This document shows, piece by piece, positions 16,319 to 24,362 of a DNA stretch of 64,000 nucleotides. Numbering within the stretch: position 1 is the stretch's first letter; the number at the start of each line of letters is the position of its first letter. Source of the DNA: Paenibacillus sp. FSL R7-0204 (GTDB lineage Bacteria > Bacillota > Bacilli > Paenibacillales > Paenibacillaceae); NCBI RefSeq assembly GCF_038002225.1, contig NZ_JBBOCA010000001.1:496001-560000 (forward strand), written 5' to 3'. Made by a program: the position numbers and the translations under genes. The notes beneath the pieces were generated by a model. That model saw nothing but the letters and a program-made list of their open reading frames with translations, did no database searches and was not told the DNA's origin.

Positions 16319-16600
16319 ATGAAGCATTACGAATCTAGTCTGCGCACCAACAGTACGGTGGATCAGGCGCACGATGCGTTGACGAAGCTGCACAATGCTG
16401 TAACCCAGGCTTCGAGTCATCCGACCGGACAGATGATGGAGCAGGCAGAGAACAGCCTGGAGCACGCTGAAGAAGCCGTGCGCCATGCCCCGGAAGGCTC
16501 GGTCGGCAGACAAGGGGTAGAGCTGGTCCAAGAGAGGCTGGAGGAAGAGAAGCGCAGATTGTCTTCGCTGGACGGGCAGGTAGGCGAGTCACAGGATTAA
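16319..16600 (+). CDS. Small hydrophilic helical protein, unknown function
   Basis: A 93-residue, highly charged, helix-rich protein (DQAHDALTKLHNAVTQA, MMEQAENSLEHAEEAVRHA, VELVQERLEEEKRRL) with no membrane segment. The spacing of Leu and Ala suggests a short coiled coil. The start is placed at 16319 with GGGGAAGG upstream; an in-frame ATG at 16301 is possible and would add six residues. A strong hairpin follows the stop. Not recognised. Confidence 0.7.
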   Translation: MKHYESSLRTNSTVDQAHDALTKLHNAVTQASSHPTGQMMEQAENSLEHAEEAVRHAPEGSVGRQGVELVQERLEEEKRRLSSLDGQVGESQD

Positions 16601-16621
16601 AGCCTGAACCAGGCTATAGTG

Positions 16622-16660
16622 AACCGGCATTCCCGGAGTTGATCCGGGAGTGCCGGTTTG
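16622..16660 (+). terminator. Hairpin after the small helical protein
   Basis: AACCGGCATTCCCGGA pairs almost perfectly with TCCGGGAGTGCCGGTT. The T-run is short, so termination may be weak. Confidence 0.7.
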
Positions 16661-16763
16661 CTGTTGCTGGGATCCGAGGCCCGGATATGGGGTCTCTGCA
16701 ATCACTTGCTGTGAAATAGGGTTATAAGGTAATGACGAGACCATTCAGAGGAGGTACACACCT

Positions 16764-17612
16764 ATGCCAGAAGCGGACAACACCGGTTCATGGAATCCTC
16801 CGGAGACACCGGAGATGCTGTATTCCGCGCTTAAGGAGATTACCAGGTGGGAGAAAGAGCAGAACAGGCTGATGATCTGGGACCGGATAACCCGGCTGCC
16901 GTTCAAGCTGCTTGATGCCATCACGCCAAAGGTTATCCACGAGAAGGTAGGCCGGCTGCTCGATGAACTGGGCGGCTACATCCAGAACGGCGGCAACTAT
17001 CTGGTGGCCGGGCGCAAGGTGGGCAAGCTGATGGAAGAGACAAGCCGGGCGGCGGGCGCTCCCTCTACCGGGCCTTACCCGCTGGCTGTCATGGATGCAG
17101 TGGCACTGAAGCTCGCGGAGCGAAGCCGGAATACGGCTACGGCCCAGGGGGCGACCACGGGCTTCGGCGGGATTTTCACACTGGCTGCGGATATACCGGC
17201 TGTCCTGGGCCTCTCTTTGAAGTCGATTCAGGAGATCGGCTTATGTTATGGCTACGATCCGACGGATAAGGCGGAGCGGATCTTTACCGTGAAGGTGATG
17301 CAGTTCGCCTCCTCCGATGTAGTGGGGAAGCGCACCCTGCTGAAGGAGCTGAATCTGCAGGCAGGCGGGGACGGCAACATTATTGCCGCAACTCAGGAGA
17401 CCGTCTCCAGGATTCAGGGCTGGAAGGAGGTAGTGACTGTATACCGCGACAATTGGGGCTGGAAAAAGCTGCTCCAGACCGTTCCGGTCGCAGGCATGTT
17501 CTTCGGCGCATACCTCAACCGGAAGACGCTGGAGGAGGTCACAGAGGCTGCGCGGATGCTCTACCGCAAAAGACGGATTATCTCCAGGCTGGCAGAGCTG
17601 GAGCAGAGATGA
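16764..17612 (+). CDS. EcsC family protein
   Basis: A 282-residue protein with the EcsC-family core: an N-terminal basic helix, then GATTGFGGIFTLAADIPAVLGLSLKSIQEIGLCYGYD (about residues 130-167), and a C-terminal hydrophobic hairpin (VPVAGMFFGAYLNRKTLEEV). It has no true transmembrane helix but is likely membrane-associated. EcsC proteins are widespread in Bacillota; the founding member lies with an ABC transporter, but most, like this one, are solitary and of unknown function. AGAGGAGG RBS. It lies 47 bp upstream of nos and may be cotranscribed with it. Confidence 0.88.
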   Translation: MPEADNTGSWNPPETPEMLYSALKEITRWEKEQNRLMIWDRITRLPFKLLDAITPKVIHEKVGRLLDELGGYIQNGGNYLVAGRKVGKLMEETSRAAGAPSTGPYPLAVMDAVALKLAERSRNTATAQGATTGFGGIFTLAADIPAVLGLSLKSIQEIGLCYGYDPTDKAERIFTVKVMQFASSDVVGKRTLLKELNLQAGGDGNIIAATQETVSRIQGWKEVVTVYRDNWGWKKLLQTVPVAGMFFGAYLNRKTLEEVTEAARMLYRKRRIISRLAELEQR

Positions 17613-17659
17613 TACGCTGAGGGTACTGTAGCAGGGCACGCATGGATAGGAGAGAGAAG

Positions 17660-18841
17660 ATGAATCACACAGTTCTACAGCATAGCACTCAGGAGCTGAT
17701 CTGGCAGGCGGAGTCCTTCATTACGGCCTGCTATCAGGAGCTGGGGTTAACAGAGGGTGAACGTGACCTTCGTCTGGCGGAGATACGCGAAGAGGTGCAG
17801 CGCACAGGTACATATAGGCATACGGCAGAAGAGCTGGCGCACGGGGCAAGGATGGCCTGGCGCCATAACAGCCGCTGCATCGGAAGATTGTTCTGGCATT
17901 CCCTAGATGTGATTGACGCCCGCAGAGCAGAGACTGTGGCGGAGGTCGCGGAGGCGTTGCTGCATCATATGAAGCATGCGAATAACGGCGGCCGGATACG
18001 GCCGGTCATTACCGTCTTCCACAGTGAAGAGCCGGACCGTGCCATCCGGATCTGGAATCATCAGCTGATCCGCTATGCCGGTTATCCCGGGGACGGGGAG
18101 CATCCAAGAGCCGGTGACCCGGCTTCGGATGAATTCACCGCTATCTGCTTTAAGCTGGGCTGGCAGGGCACAGGCGGGGATTTCGACATTCTGCCGCTCG
18201 TGATCAGCATCGGCGGGGAGGAACCCCGCTGCTTCCCTATCCCGGCAGGACTTGTACAGGAGGTGCCGCTCAGCCACCCGGAGATCCCGCAATTCACGGA
18301 GCTGGGTCTGCGCTGGTACTCCGTTCCGATTGTCTCAGACATGTGCCTGGAGATCGGCGGCATCCGTTACCCGGCAGCGCCATTCAATGGCTGGTACATG
18401 GAGACGGAGATCGGCTCGCGGAATTTCGGGGATACGGACCGCTACAACCGCCTGCCTGCGGTGGCTGATCTTCTGGGCTTGGACCGCTCCACTAATACCT
18501 CGCTGTGGAAGGACCGGGCGCTGCTGGAACTGAACCGGGCCGTCCTCCATTCCTTCAAGCAGGCCGGAGTCAGTATTGTGGACCATCATACAGCCGCAGA
18601 CCAGTTCGTCCGCTTCCAGGAACAGGAGAAGCAACATGGACGGGAAGTGTCAGGCAAGTGGGGCTGGCTGATTCCGCCGATGTCTCCTTCCTCCACGCCG
18701 ATCTGGAATGATAATAAGCTGCGAGATTTGCAGCTAAGCCCGCGCTTCGTCTACCGGAAGAAGCAACAGGCGGATTCTGGGGGGCATGAAGCTGCGGAAG
18801 CGAAGGGTTGCCCTTTTCATCAGTCCATGAAGGGTGATTGA
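17660..18841 (+). CDS. nos: Nitric oxide synthase oxygenase
   Basis: A 393-residue bacterial NOS oxygenase domain. Heme is ligated by Cys73 in WRHNSRCIGR; substrate-pocket and pterin-side motifs are present (FNGWYMETEIGSRNFGD, WKWLIPP-type GKWGWLIPPMSPS). It converts L-arginine to NO and citrulline with electrons from generic flavodoxin reductases, since no reductase domain is fused. The start at 17660 is favoured over 17642 by AGGAG 8 bases upstream. The C-terminal tail (GCPFH) is longer than usual. A TetR gene follows, with a palindrome overlapping the nos stop codon. NO from bNOS protects against oxidants in Bacillus. Confidence 0.96.
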   Translation: MNHTVLQHSTQELIWQAESFITACYQELGLTEGERDLRLAEIREEVQRTGTYRHTAEELAHGARMAWRHNSRCIGRLFWHSLDVIDARRAETVAEVAEALLHHMKHANNGGRIRPVITVFHSEEPDRAIRIWNHQLIRYAGYPGDGEHPRAGDPASDEFTAICFKLGWQGTGGDFDILPLVISIGGEEPRCFPIPAGLVQEVPLSHPEIPQFTELGLRWYSVPIVSDMCLEIGGIRYPAAPFNGWYMETEIGSRNFGDTDRYNRLPAVADLLGLDRSTNTSLWKDRALLELNRAVLHSFKQAGVSIVDHHTAADQFVRFQEQEKQHGREVSGKWGWLIPPMSPSSTPIWNDNKLRDLQLSPRFVYRKKQQADSGGHEAAEAKGCPFHQSMKGD

Positions 18842-18849
18842 TCAATAAC
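18834..18849. promoter_or_regulatory. Candidate TetR operator 1 (overlaps nos stop)
   Basis: GTGATTGATCAATAAC, a near-perfect 16-bp palindrome with ATTGATCAAT core, 45 bp before the tetR start. A sibling site lies just after tetR. Confidence 0.55.
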
Positions 18850-18893
18850 CAATTGTTGCGGGAGCGGATGCTTCAGCAGAAGGGGAGGGCTAT

Positions 18894-19442
18894 ATGAATA
18901 AGCAATCCGGTAAGACCCGTTCACAGGGGGATGAGACTCTTACAGTGAACCGCCGGGAGCAGATCTTGGAGGCGGCGGTGATTGTTTTTGCCGAACATGG
19001 CTACTACCGCGCAACAACCGCGCAGGTAGCGGAGAAGGTGGGAATCTCCCAGCCATACATCTTCAAGCTGTTCAAGAATAAGGAAGAGCTGTTCATAGCT
19101 GCGCTGGAGCGTGCATTCGAACGGGTTCTCCGTACTTTTGCCGGATTTCGCGCCCCTAAAAAACAAATGCTAGCCGAAGCGATCCAATGTTATGAGCAGC
19201 TGATGGAGACTCATCCGAACGAGATGATTCTTCAGGTGCAGGCAAGCGGCATCCGGGATGAAGCGATCCGGCAGGCCATGCAGGCTGGAATGCAGGAGGT
19301 GACCGGTCTGATGGAGAGTAAGTTCACCGCTGCCGGGTTTGCGCATCCTGAGGTCAAGGTGAGCACCTTCCTGGCTAACTCAATGCTGTGCAATATGGCT
19401 CTTACACTGGATATGCCGGAACTGAAGCCGAAGCGTAAGTAA
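18894..19442 (+). CDS. TetR/AcrR family transcriptional regulator
   Basis: A 182-residue regulator. The N-terminal HTH is classic (REQILEAAVIVFAEHGYYRATTAQVAEKVGISQPYIFKLFKNKEELF, about residues 19-65). The C-terminal ligand/dimer domain contains a helix bundle with SGIRDEAIRQAMQAGM. RBS AGGGGAGGG. Matching 16-bp palindromes flank the gene at 18834 and 19469, so it probably represses itself and perhaps the downstream GIY-YIG gene. There is no adjacent efflux gene, the usual TetR partner; nos is the only close neighbour in the same direction. Confidence 0.92.
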   Translation: MNKQSGKTRSQGDETLTVNRREQILEAAVIVFAEHGYYRATTAQVAEKVGISQPYIFKLFKNKEELFIAALERAFERVLRTFAGFRAPKKQMLAEAIQCYEQLMETHPNEMILQVQASGIRDEAIRQAMQAGMQEVTGLMESKFTAAGFAHPEVKVSTFLANSMLCNMALTLDMPELKPKRK

Positions 19443-19468
19443 CATAAGAGCCAGACAGTATAATAATA

Positions 19469-19484
19469 GTGACTGATCAATTAC
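19469..19484. promoter_or_regulatory. Candidate TetR operator 2
   Basis: GTGACTGATCAATTAC, the same palindrome as at 18834 with three changed positions. A TATAAT (19459-19464) lies just before it but no good -35 box could be assigned. Confidence 0.5.
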
Positions 19485-19623
19485 CTTAATTATTTAAAGG
19501 CAAGTGGCCGGATTTTTTGATTTTTCCTTATAGCTCAAGAGTAATTTGCACAAGATAGAAATAGTCACGTTACCTATTCTGTGATACTATTTATTTCTAT
19601 ATCCAATGAGGAAGTGAAGCTTA

Positions 19624-19980
19624 ATGATCAGCATTACCATTCCGTCACCGGAAGTTATTATTTACAAGCAAGCTAACCCTGAGCTGAGCCATATTTACGG
19701 ATTTACCGATTTCCACCTGATTACCCGCGAAGCCGGCGGCATCTTCATGTTCTACAATGATCAGGATGAGCTGCTGTTTGTGGGCAAGGCCCGCAAGCTG
19801 AGACCGCGGATCAAGAAGCATTTCGAGGACAATGTATCCGTGATGAAGCCCCACCGTGATGAGGTTACCCGCATCGAAGTCTGCCTCGTCGAAGATCCGG
19901 TGGACAGAGAGATTTATGAGACTTATATTGTGAACAAGCTTCGTGCGAAATACAATGTCGAGAAGGTTCTGTATAAATAA
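19624..19980 (+). CDS. Small GIY-YIG domain protein
   Basis: A 118-residue protein consisting of little more than a GIY-YIG fold: GGIFMFYNDQDELLFVGKARKLRPRIKKHF (about residues 38-67) with the Arg of the catalytic helix, and a final YETYIVNKLRAKYN carrying the family's Glu. The first Tyr motif is altered (GIFMFY instead of GVYLF). Similar short proteins in Bacillus are annotated as nucleotide-excision-repair endonucleases; activity is unproven. It is the second GIY-YIG gene in the window. A terminator follows. Confidence 0.88.
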   Translation: MISITIPSPEVIIYKQANPELSHIYGFTDFHLITREAGGIFMFYNDQDELLFVGKARKLRPRIKKHFEDNVSVMKPHRDEVTRIEVCLVEDPVDREIYETYIVNKLRAKYNVEKVLYK

Positions 19981-19990
19981 GGTTTAACGG

Positions 19991-20022
19991 AAAAGGCGTG
20001 GTCCCTGCGGACTGCGCTTTTT
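19991..20022 (+). terminator. Terminator after the small GIY-YIG gene
   Basis: GGCGTGGTCC pairs with GGACTGCGC around a CTGC loop, then TTTTTATTTT. Confidence 0.72.
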
Positions 20023-20101
20023 ATTTTCCCTGCTCCAAGCCCCCAATTCCGCAGTGTTTCCTCTTGTTTTAATAAACGAAATTTGAGACAATAAGGTATT
20101 G

Positions 20102-20131
20102 TTGCTGCTAATGTCCCTGTCAAGGTAGAAT
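20102..20131 (+). promoter_or_regulatory. Candidate promoter of rlmN
   Basis: TTGCTG (20102-20107), 18-bp spacer, TAGAAT (20126-20131), 41 bp before the start codon. Confidence 0.45.
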
Positions 20132-20171
20132 AGATAGATTGAACTTTAATGTTTTGAAAAGAGGATATGAA

Positions 20172-21260
20172 ATGAATAAAGAATCCATTTATGGATTGAC
20201 TTTGGAAGAGTTAACGGCATGGCTGCTGGAGCATGGCCACAAGAAATCCCGGGCCACTGCTGTCTGGGAATGGCTGTACCGTAAGCGGATCACCAGCTTC
20301 GCCGAGATGGACGGAATGAATCAGGAATGCGTAGAGCTGCTGGAACAGAATTATGTGTTTCAGACGATGGAAGAGCATGTGAAGCAGGAATCGGCGGACG
20401 GTACAGTGAAGTTCCTCTTCCGCCTCCAGGACGGCAACCTGATTGAGACAGTGCTGATGCGGCAGAAATATGGCTTGTCCGTGTGTGTCACCACTCAGGT
20501 CGGCTGTAATATCGGGTGTAGCTTCTGTGCAAGCGGGCTGCTGGCGAAGAGCCGGGACCTGACCAGCGGAGAGATCGTGGAGCAGATTATGAAGGTCCAG
20601 CATTATCTGGATCAGGCCGGTCTGGGCCAGAAGGTTACCCATGTCGTGGTTATGGGGATCGGCGAGCCGTTCGATAACTTCCGGCATCTGCTGAACTTCC
20701 TGATTACCATCAAGGATCATAAGGGTCTGGCGATTGCCGGCAAAGGAATCACCGTATCCACCAGCGGCCTGGCGGACAAAATCAGAGAATTCGCCGACGC
20801 TAATATGCAGGTTAATCTGGCGATCTCGCTGCATGCCCCGAATAATGAGCTGCGGACACAGATTATGAAGATTAACCGGGCCATTCCTATAGAGAAGTTA
20901 ATGCCGGCGATTGATTACTATCTGGAGAAGACGAACCGGAGAATTACGCTGGAGTATATTCTGCTGAAGGATATCAATGACCGCGAGGAGCATGCGCTGG
21001 AGCTGGCCGAGTTAATCGGAGACCGCCGCCAGTTGGCGAACGTCAACCTGATTCCGTATAATCCCGTGGATGAGCATAGCCAGTATCAGCGGAGCGAGCG
21101 GGAGTCGGTGCGTGCGTTCTTCGATACGCTGAAGAAGCAGGGCGTCAGCGTCAGCACCCGGCTGGAGCAGGGCGTTGATATTGATGCGGCCTGCGGACAG
21201 CTGCGCAGCAAGCAGATCAAGAAGACCAAAGGCAAAGCCGCAGATACTGTGTTACAATAA
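20172..21260 (+). CDS. rlmN: 23S rRNA/tRNA adenine-C2 methyltransferase RlmN
   Basis: A 362-residue radical-SAM enzyme. The cluster motif CNIGCSFC puts the three Cys at 112, 116 and 119; the methyl-carrying Cys341 lies in [16 protein letters not shown] (SAM contact) and ISLHAPN are present. It methylates C2 of A2503 in 23S rRNA and A37 of some tRNAs. The N-terminal sequence ([10 protein letters not shown]) follows B. subtilis RlmN rather than Cfr. It is not in the usual prpC-prkC neighbourhood, so it may be a second copy in this genome. The start at 20172 is chosen for GAGGATATG upstream and similarity to family starts. Confidence 0.9.
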   Translation: MNKESIYGLTLEELTAWLLEHGHKKSRATAVWEWLYRKRITSFAEMDGMNQECVELLEQNYVFQTMEEHVKQESADGTVKFLFRLQDGNLIETVLMRQKYGLSVCVTTQVGCNIGCSFCASGLLAKSRDLTSGEIVEQIMKVQHYLDQAGLGQKVTHVVVMGIGEPFDNFRHLLNFLITIKDHKGLAIAGKGITVSTSGLADKIREFADANMQVNLAISLHAPNNELRTQIMKINRAIPIEKLMPAIDYYLEKTNRRITLEYILLKDINDREEHALELAELIGDRRQLANVNLIPYNPVDEHSQYQRSERESVRAFFDTLKKQGVSVSTRLEQGVDIDAACGQLRSKQIKKTKGKAADTVLQ

Positions 21261-21293
21261 TCTGGCAGTGAATTGAGAAATGAGGAATGCAAC

Positions 21294-21581
21294 TTGTTGA
21301 CATTTACAAGCTACACCGTGGAGAACGTAAGAGATCCATTTAATATCCTAAGCGGCAAGCGGTATGAGTTCGTCGTGAATATTGATGTACCGGAGGATGA
21401 TGAGCTGTACGTGGAGAACGGCGTGTCCGCCCGCGTGATTGTCAAGGTGGAAGAAGAGCAGGCAAGCATTGTCAGCTACGATCTGCTGGAGACCTCGTCA
21501 GGCCAGCTGCTCGATTTCGATATGGAAGAAGATGAGGAAGCCGCGCTGCTTCAGTTCTGTTCGGAGCATGTTCCTGCATAG
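21294..21581 (+). CDS. DUF6509 family protein
   Basis: A 95-residue acidic protein (FTSYTVENVRDPFNILSGKRYEFVVNIDVPEDDELY) that matches the DUF6509 pattern known from Bacillus and Paenibacillus. It has no membrane segment and no known function. The start is TTG at 21294, 7 bases after GAGGA; the next codon is also TTG. It follows rlmN by 33 bp, with a shared terminator, so the two are likely one transcript. Confidence 0.8.
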   Translation: MLTFTSYTVENVRDPFNILSGKRYEFVVNIDVPEDDELYVENGVSARVIVKVEEEQASIVSYDLLETSSGQLLDFDMEEDEEAALLQFCSEHVPA

Positions 21582-21605
21582 GACAAGGCGATAGTGGTCT
21601 CGAGA

Positions 21606-21639
21606 AAAAGGAACTGCCGATTTCAGCAGTTCCTTTTTT
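21606..21639. terminator. Bidirectional terminator between rlmN-DUF6509 and the esterase
   Basis: AAAGGAACTGC and GCAGTTCCTTTTTTT form a perfect stem; A-rich and T-rich flanks allow use from both sides, and the genes converge here. Confidence 0.9.
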
Positions 21640-21674
21640 TGTACAAATGGGTTCGCGTTCAAGCCCCGGCTTCA

Positions 21675-22436
21675 CTAGCCCAGGCAGCCTTCCACATAAT
21701 AATGAATCTGCTTGTTCCACCACGGCCAGTCATGGCTGACATCATGGCCCCAGTAGTCGATCCGGGCCGGAATGCCCTTCTGCCCCAGCACCTCCTGAAG
21801 CAGCCGGGTCTCATGAAGCATCTCGTCCTCATACGCCCCTTGACCGACACAGGCGATAATTGTGCTGCTGCGGTACTGGTTCAGATAATGCTCATCCGTG
21901 AGCCCCGGCAGATAATGCAGCGGTGAATTAAGATAGACGTTCCCGCTCATATAGTCGCCGAAGAAGTAGTAGGTGGAGTAGACGCCGCTCAGGGCAATCA
22001 AGGTATCGAAATAGTGCGGATAACGGAAAAAGAAGCTGGCGCTGTAATACGCGCCCATCGAGCAGCCTGAGATCAGAATGCGCTGGTCGGTCCCGCCGTT
22101 GCTGTGTTTGCTCTCATGGAGGATGCCGGGAATCAGCTCATGCGCAATATATTTGTCATACTGCTCATGACGGTGTATCCGGTCCTCATTGTTCCAGTGG
22201 GTGGAGAAGAAGGTCTCCTCATCCAGACTGTCACAGGCCCAGATCTGCAGCTTACCCGCTTCAATGAAGGACGAGAGCGTATCGATCATGCCCGAATCCT
22301 CATATTGATAAAAGCGTCCAAGTGAGGTGGGGAAGACGAGCATCGGTTTGCCGGCGTGGCCGTATATTTTATACTCCATGTCTCTGCCCAGGTTGTGGCT
22401 GTACTCCTTATGTAGCTTATCCTCATCCGTTAACAC
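21675..22436 (-). CDS. Esterase family protein (alpha/beta hydrolase, EstD/esterase-D like)
   Basis: A 253-residue cytoplasmic hydrolase. The nucleophile elbow is GCSMGA with Ser126; the catalytic His is His235 in HDVSHDWPWW. Proteins of this pattern belong to the putative-esterase family (S-formylglutathione hydrolase-like, mycolyltransferase fold). The start lies 3 bp after the ATP-grasp stop, so the two are translation-coupled. The Cys next to the Ser is unusual but seen in relatives. The pair suggests that one enzyme makes and the other trims or releases an amide or ester; the substrate is unknown. Confidence 0.88.
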   Translation of the reverse strand: MLTDEDKLHKEYSHNLGRDMEYKIYGHAGKPMLVFPTSLGRFYQYEDSGMIDTLSSFIEAGKLQIWACDSLDEETFFSTHWNNEDRIHRHEQYDKYIAHELIPGILHESKHSNGGTDQRILISGCSMGAYYSASFFFRYPHYFDTLIALSGVYSTYYFFGDYMSGNVYLNSPLHYLPGLTDEHYLNQYRSSTIIACVGQGAYEDEMLHETRLLQEVLGQKGIPARIDYWGHDVSHDWPWWNKQIHYYVEGCLG

Positions 22437-22439
22437 ATC

Positions 22440-23609
22440 CTATCCCTCTTCTTGTTGAATATAGCCTCTAATGTCTCTGACCTCCGAAAGCTCGGGGGAA
22501 CGGAACTGATAAGCGCGGTTGCCCATCGCTCTGCTGAAGACCTCTTCAATCTCGTCATAATTGACGATCTTCCCGCCGAATGCACGGTAGATGTCCTCAT
22601 GGCTGTGAGCGTAATGCTTATGATTCTTGCGGCTGGCGTAGCCGGTATAATATTTGCCTTCATATGGACCGCCGACTTCATTATGCACGACCATACTGGC
22701 CCATTCCTTATACACATTGACATCATAGGCGAAGTTAATCGCATCAGTCATCCAGGCGCCGGGCGGACGCATATTCACTTCCAGGGCAATAATGCGGCCA
22801 TCCTTGTGCGATTTGAACAGCTCGATATGGAAGAACCGTTCCCGGATGTCAAAAGCCTGCAAAATGCTAAGCCCCGCCTCCTCGACCTCCGGGCTGATCT
22901 CCCGCAGACAGAAGTAGTAGAGGTGATTGTCCGTATTGACGACATCCATCACACTGTTCTCGAACAGGTGGCTGACCGCGAAGCGTACATTCCCGTCCCT
23001 GTCCACCAGGCCGTCATAGGTGAGGATGACCCCGTCTATGAATTCCTCAATAATGAAGGCAACATCCTCCGGCTTCGTGTCAAAAAAGTGCTGGAGCTCC
23101 TCTTCGTTATTGATCTTATACGTATTACTGGCCCCGGAGCCAAGATCGGGCTTTACCACCAGCGGGAAGCCGGCGCTCTGGATGAAGCTCTCGACGCTCA
23201 CGCGTGTTGTACCGGTGGAGAACTGGACGGTGCTTACCCCGCTTTTGCGGAAAAATTCCTTCATCTTGGACTTCTGCTTCAGATTATGGACGAAATCCGA
23301 CTTGGTGCCGTAGATGTTGAAGTCCGTACGGATGGCGGCATCCTGCTCCAGCCAGTATTCATTCAGCGACTCGAAGCGGTCAATCTTGCCGTATCTATGG
23401 GTGAAATAGCCAACGGCCCGCAGAATCTCTTCATAGCTCTCCAGATTGCTTACCTTATAATATTCGGTCAGTGCCGATTTCAGCTTGTCCTCCAGCTGGT
23501 CATAGGCTGCATCGCCAATCCCGAGCACCGTGGCCCCCTGCTCCCGCAGATGCGTACAGAATTCAGCGCTGTTCTTGGGGAAATGCGGGGAAAAGAAAAT
23601 AAAGTTCAT
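22440..23609 (-). CDS. ATP-grasp ligase of unknown substrate
   Basis: A 389-residue carboxylate-amine ligase-type protein. An N-terminal Rossmann-like part (NFIFFSPHFPKNSAEFC) precedes the ATP-grasp core: FPLVVKPDLGSGASNTYKI (glycine-rich loop and ATP-binding Lys), FIIEEFIDGVILTYDGL, and the metal-binding ALEVNMRPPG near residue 280. It should activate a carboxylate as acyl phosphate and join it to an amine or similar group. It is coupled to the esterase at 21675 and divergent from nothing; a MarR gene lies upstream on the same strand. Confidence 0.88.
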   Translation of the reverse strand: MNFIFFSPHFPKNSAEFCTHLREQGATVLGIGDAAYDQLEDKLKSALTEYYKVSNLESYEEILRAVGYFTHRYGKIDRFESLNEYWLEQDAAIRTDFNIYGTKSDFVHNLKQKSKMKEFFRKSGVSTVQFSTGTTRVSVESFIQSAGFPLVVKPDLGSGASNTYKINNEEELQHFFDTKPEDVAFIIEEFIDGVILTYDGLVDRDGNVRFAVSHLFENSVMDVVNTDNHLYYFCLREISPEVEEAGLSILQAFDIRERFFHIELFKSHKDGRIIALEVNMRPPGAWMTDAINFAYDVNVYKEWASMVVHNEVGGPYEGKYYTGYASRKNHKHYAHSHEDIYRAFGGKIVNYDEIEEVFSRAMGNRAYQFRSPELSEVRDIRGYIQQEEG

Positions 23610-23705
23610 GCAGACCGGCCCCTTTGGCTAAAATATAATTCCGAGTTATTTTGTATGATTAATTCAATCTACCAGCTTCGCCAGCATCCGTCAATCCTCT
23701 TCGTG

Positions 23706-24137
23706 CTATTTTTGCTGCAGGGTGCGGTTGAGCCGGGCGAGCAGTCCGCTGAAGAGTCCGCAGTCCTCCGGGGACCAGTCCCCGAAGATCTCCCCGTAGC
23801 GTGCAAGCCGGATGTCCCGGGCCTCGGCGAAGGTCTGTTCACCAAGCGCAGTAAGCTGAAAATAGCTGGAGCGGCCGTCCTGCGGATCAGGCACCCGTTC
23901 CACATAGTTCTTCGCCTCCAGGACACTTGTCTGTCTGCTGATGGTAGAGGTATCGAGGCCGAAATGCTCGGCAAGCGCCTTAACGCCTACCTTGTCGTGC
24001 ATCGACAGATGGTGGAGCAGGGTATACGAGGAGCGGTCCAGCCCGCCATGCTTCTTATCCAGCGAGCCGTGGCGGATCAGCGTAATCAGCTCCTGGTTCA
24101 GAGCTTCGAGGTGCTTGTCCTTCTGTTCGTCAGCCAT
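23706..24137 (-). CDS. MarR family transcriptional regulator
   Basis: A 143-residue winged-helix protein: LDRSSYTLLHHLSMHDKVGVKALAEHFGLDTSTISRQTSVLEAKNYVERVPDPQDGRSSYFQLT shows the full HTH (residues about 38-80) and wing with the DPQDGRS basic tip. It diverges from a DHA2 multidrug exporter. The shared gap contains a 22-bp direct repeat over the exporter promoter, so it is very likely that exporter's repressor, released by a drug-like ligand. Confidence 0.92.
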   Translation of the reverse strand: MADEQKDKHLEALNQELITLIRHGSLDKKHGGLDRSSYTLLHHLSMHDKVGVKALAEHFGLDTSTISRQTSVLEAKNYVERVPDPQDGRSSYFQLTALGEQTFAEARDIRLARYGEIFGDWSPEDCGLFSGLLARLNRTLQQK

Positions 24138-24263
24138 AGTTAGATTCCGTCCTTTACCGGTTACTTTGTCATATGTCTCCCTAGTATAATTGATAATACC
24201 GGCCTTATGCTAAGACACCGGATATTCTCGCCTCATTATGAAAGAATCATGAAATAAGTCACA

Positions 24264-24331
24264 TTGACTTTCAGAAATATAGTTGTATAATACACATATA
24301 TTAATTTAATTGTATCATACACCTATATTAA
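24264..24331 (+). promoter_or_regulatory. Exporter promoter with 22-bp direct-repeat operator
   Basis: -35 TTGACT (24264-24269), 16-bp spacer, -10 TATAAT (24286-24291). Two direct repeats begin TTGTAT and end TATATTAA, at 24283-24304 and 24310-24331, 27 bp start to start, differing at two positions. The first covers the -10 box, the second the transcription start region. Confidence 0.75.
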
Positions 24332-24362
24332 GGTGAACCGCAAAATAGAGGAGAGAGCGCCC

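Noticed and set aside
20172..21260. Cfr-type antibiotic-resistance methyltransferase
   Set aside because: The N terminus, the [11 protein letters not shown] region and the C-terminal half follow RlmN of B. subtilis, not Cfr.
22452..24143. 563-codon open frame on the plus strand
   Set aside because: It is antisense to the ATP-grasp and MarR genes, which have clear domains and RBSs; its own translation matches no family and is of mirror-strand composition.
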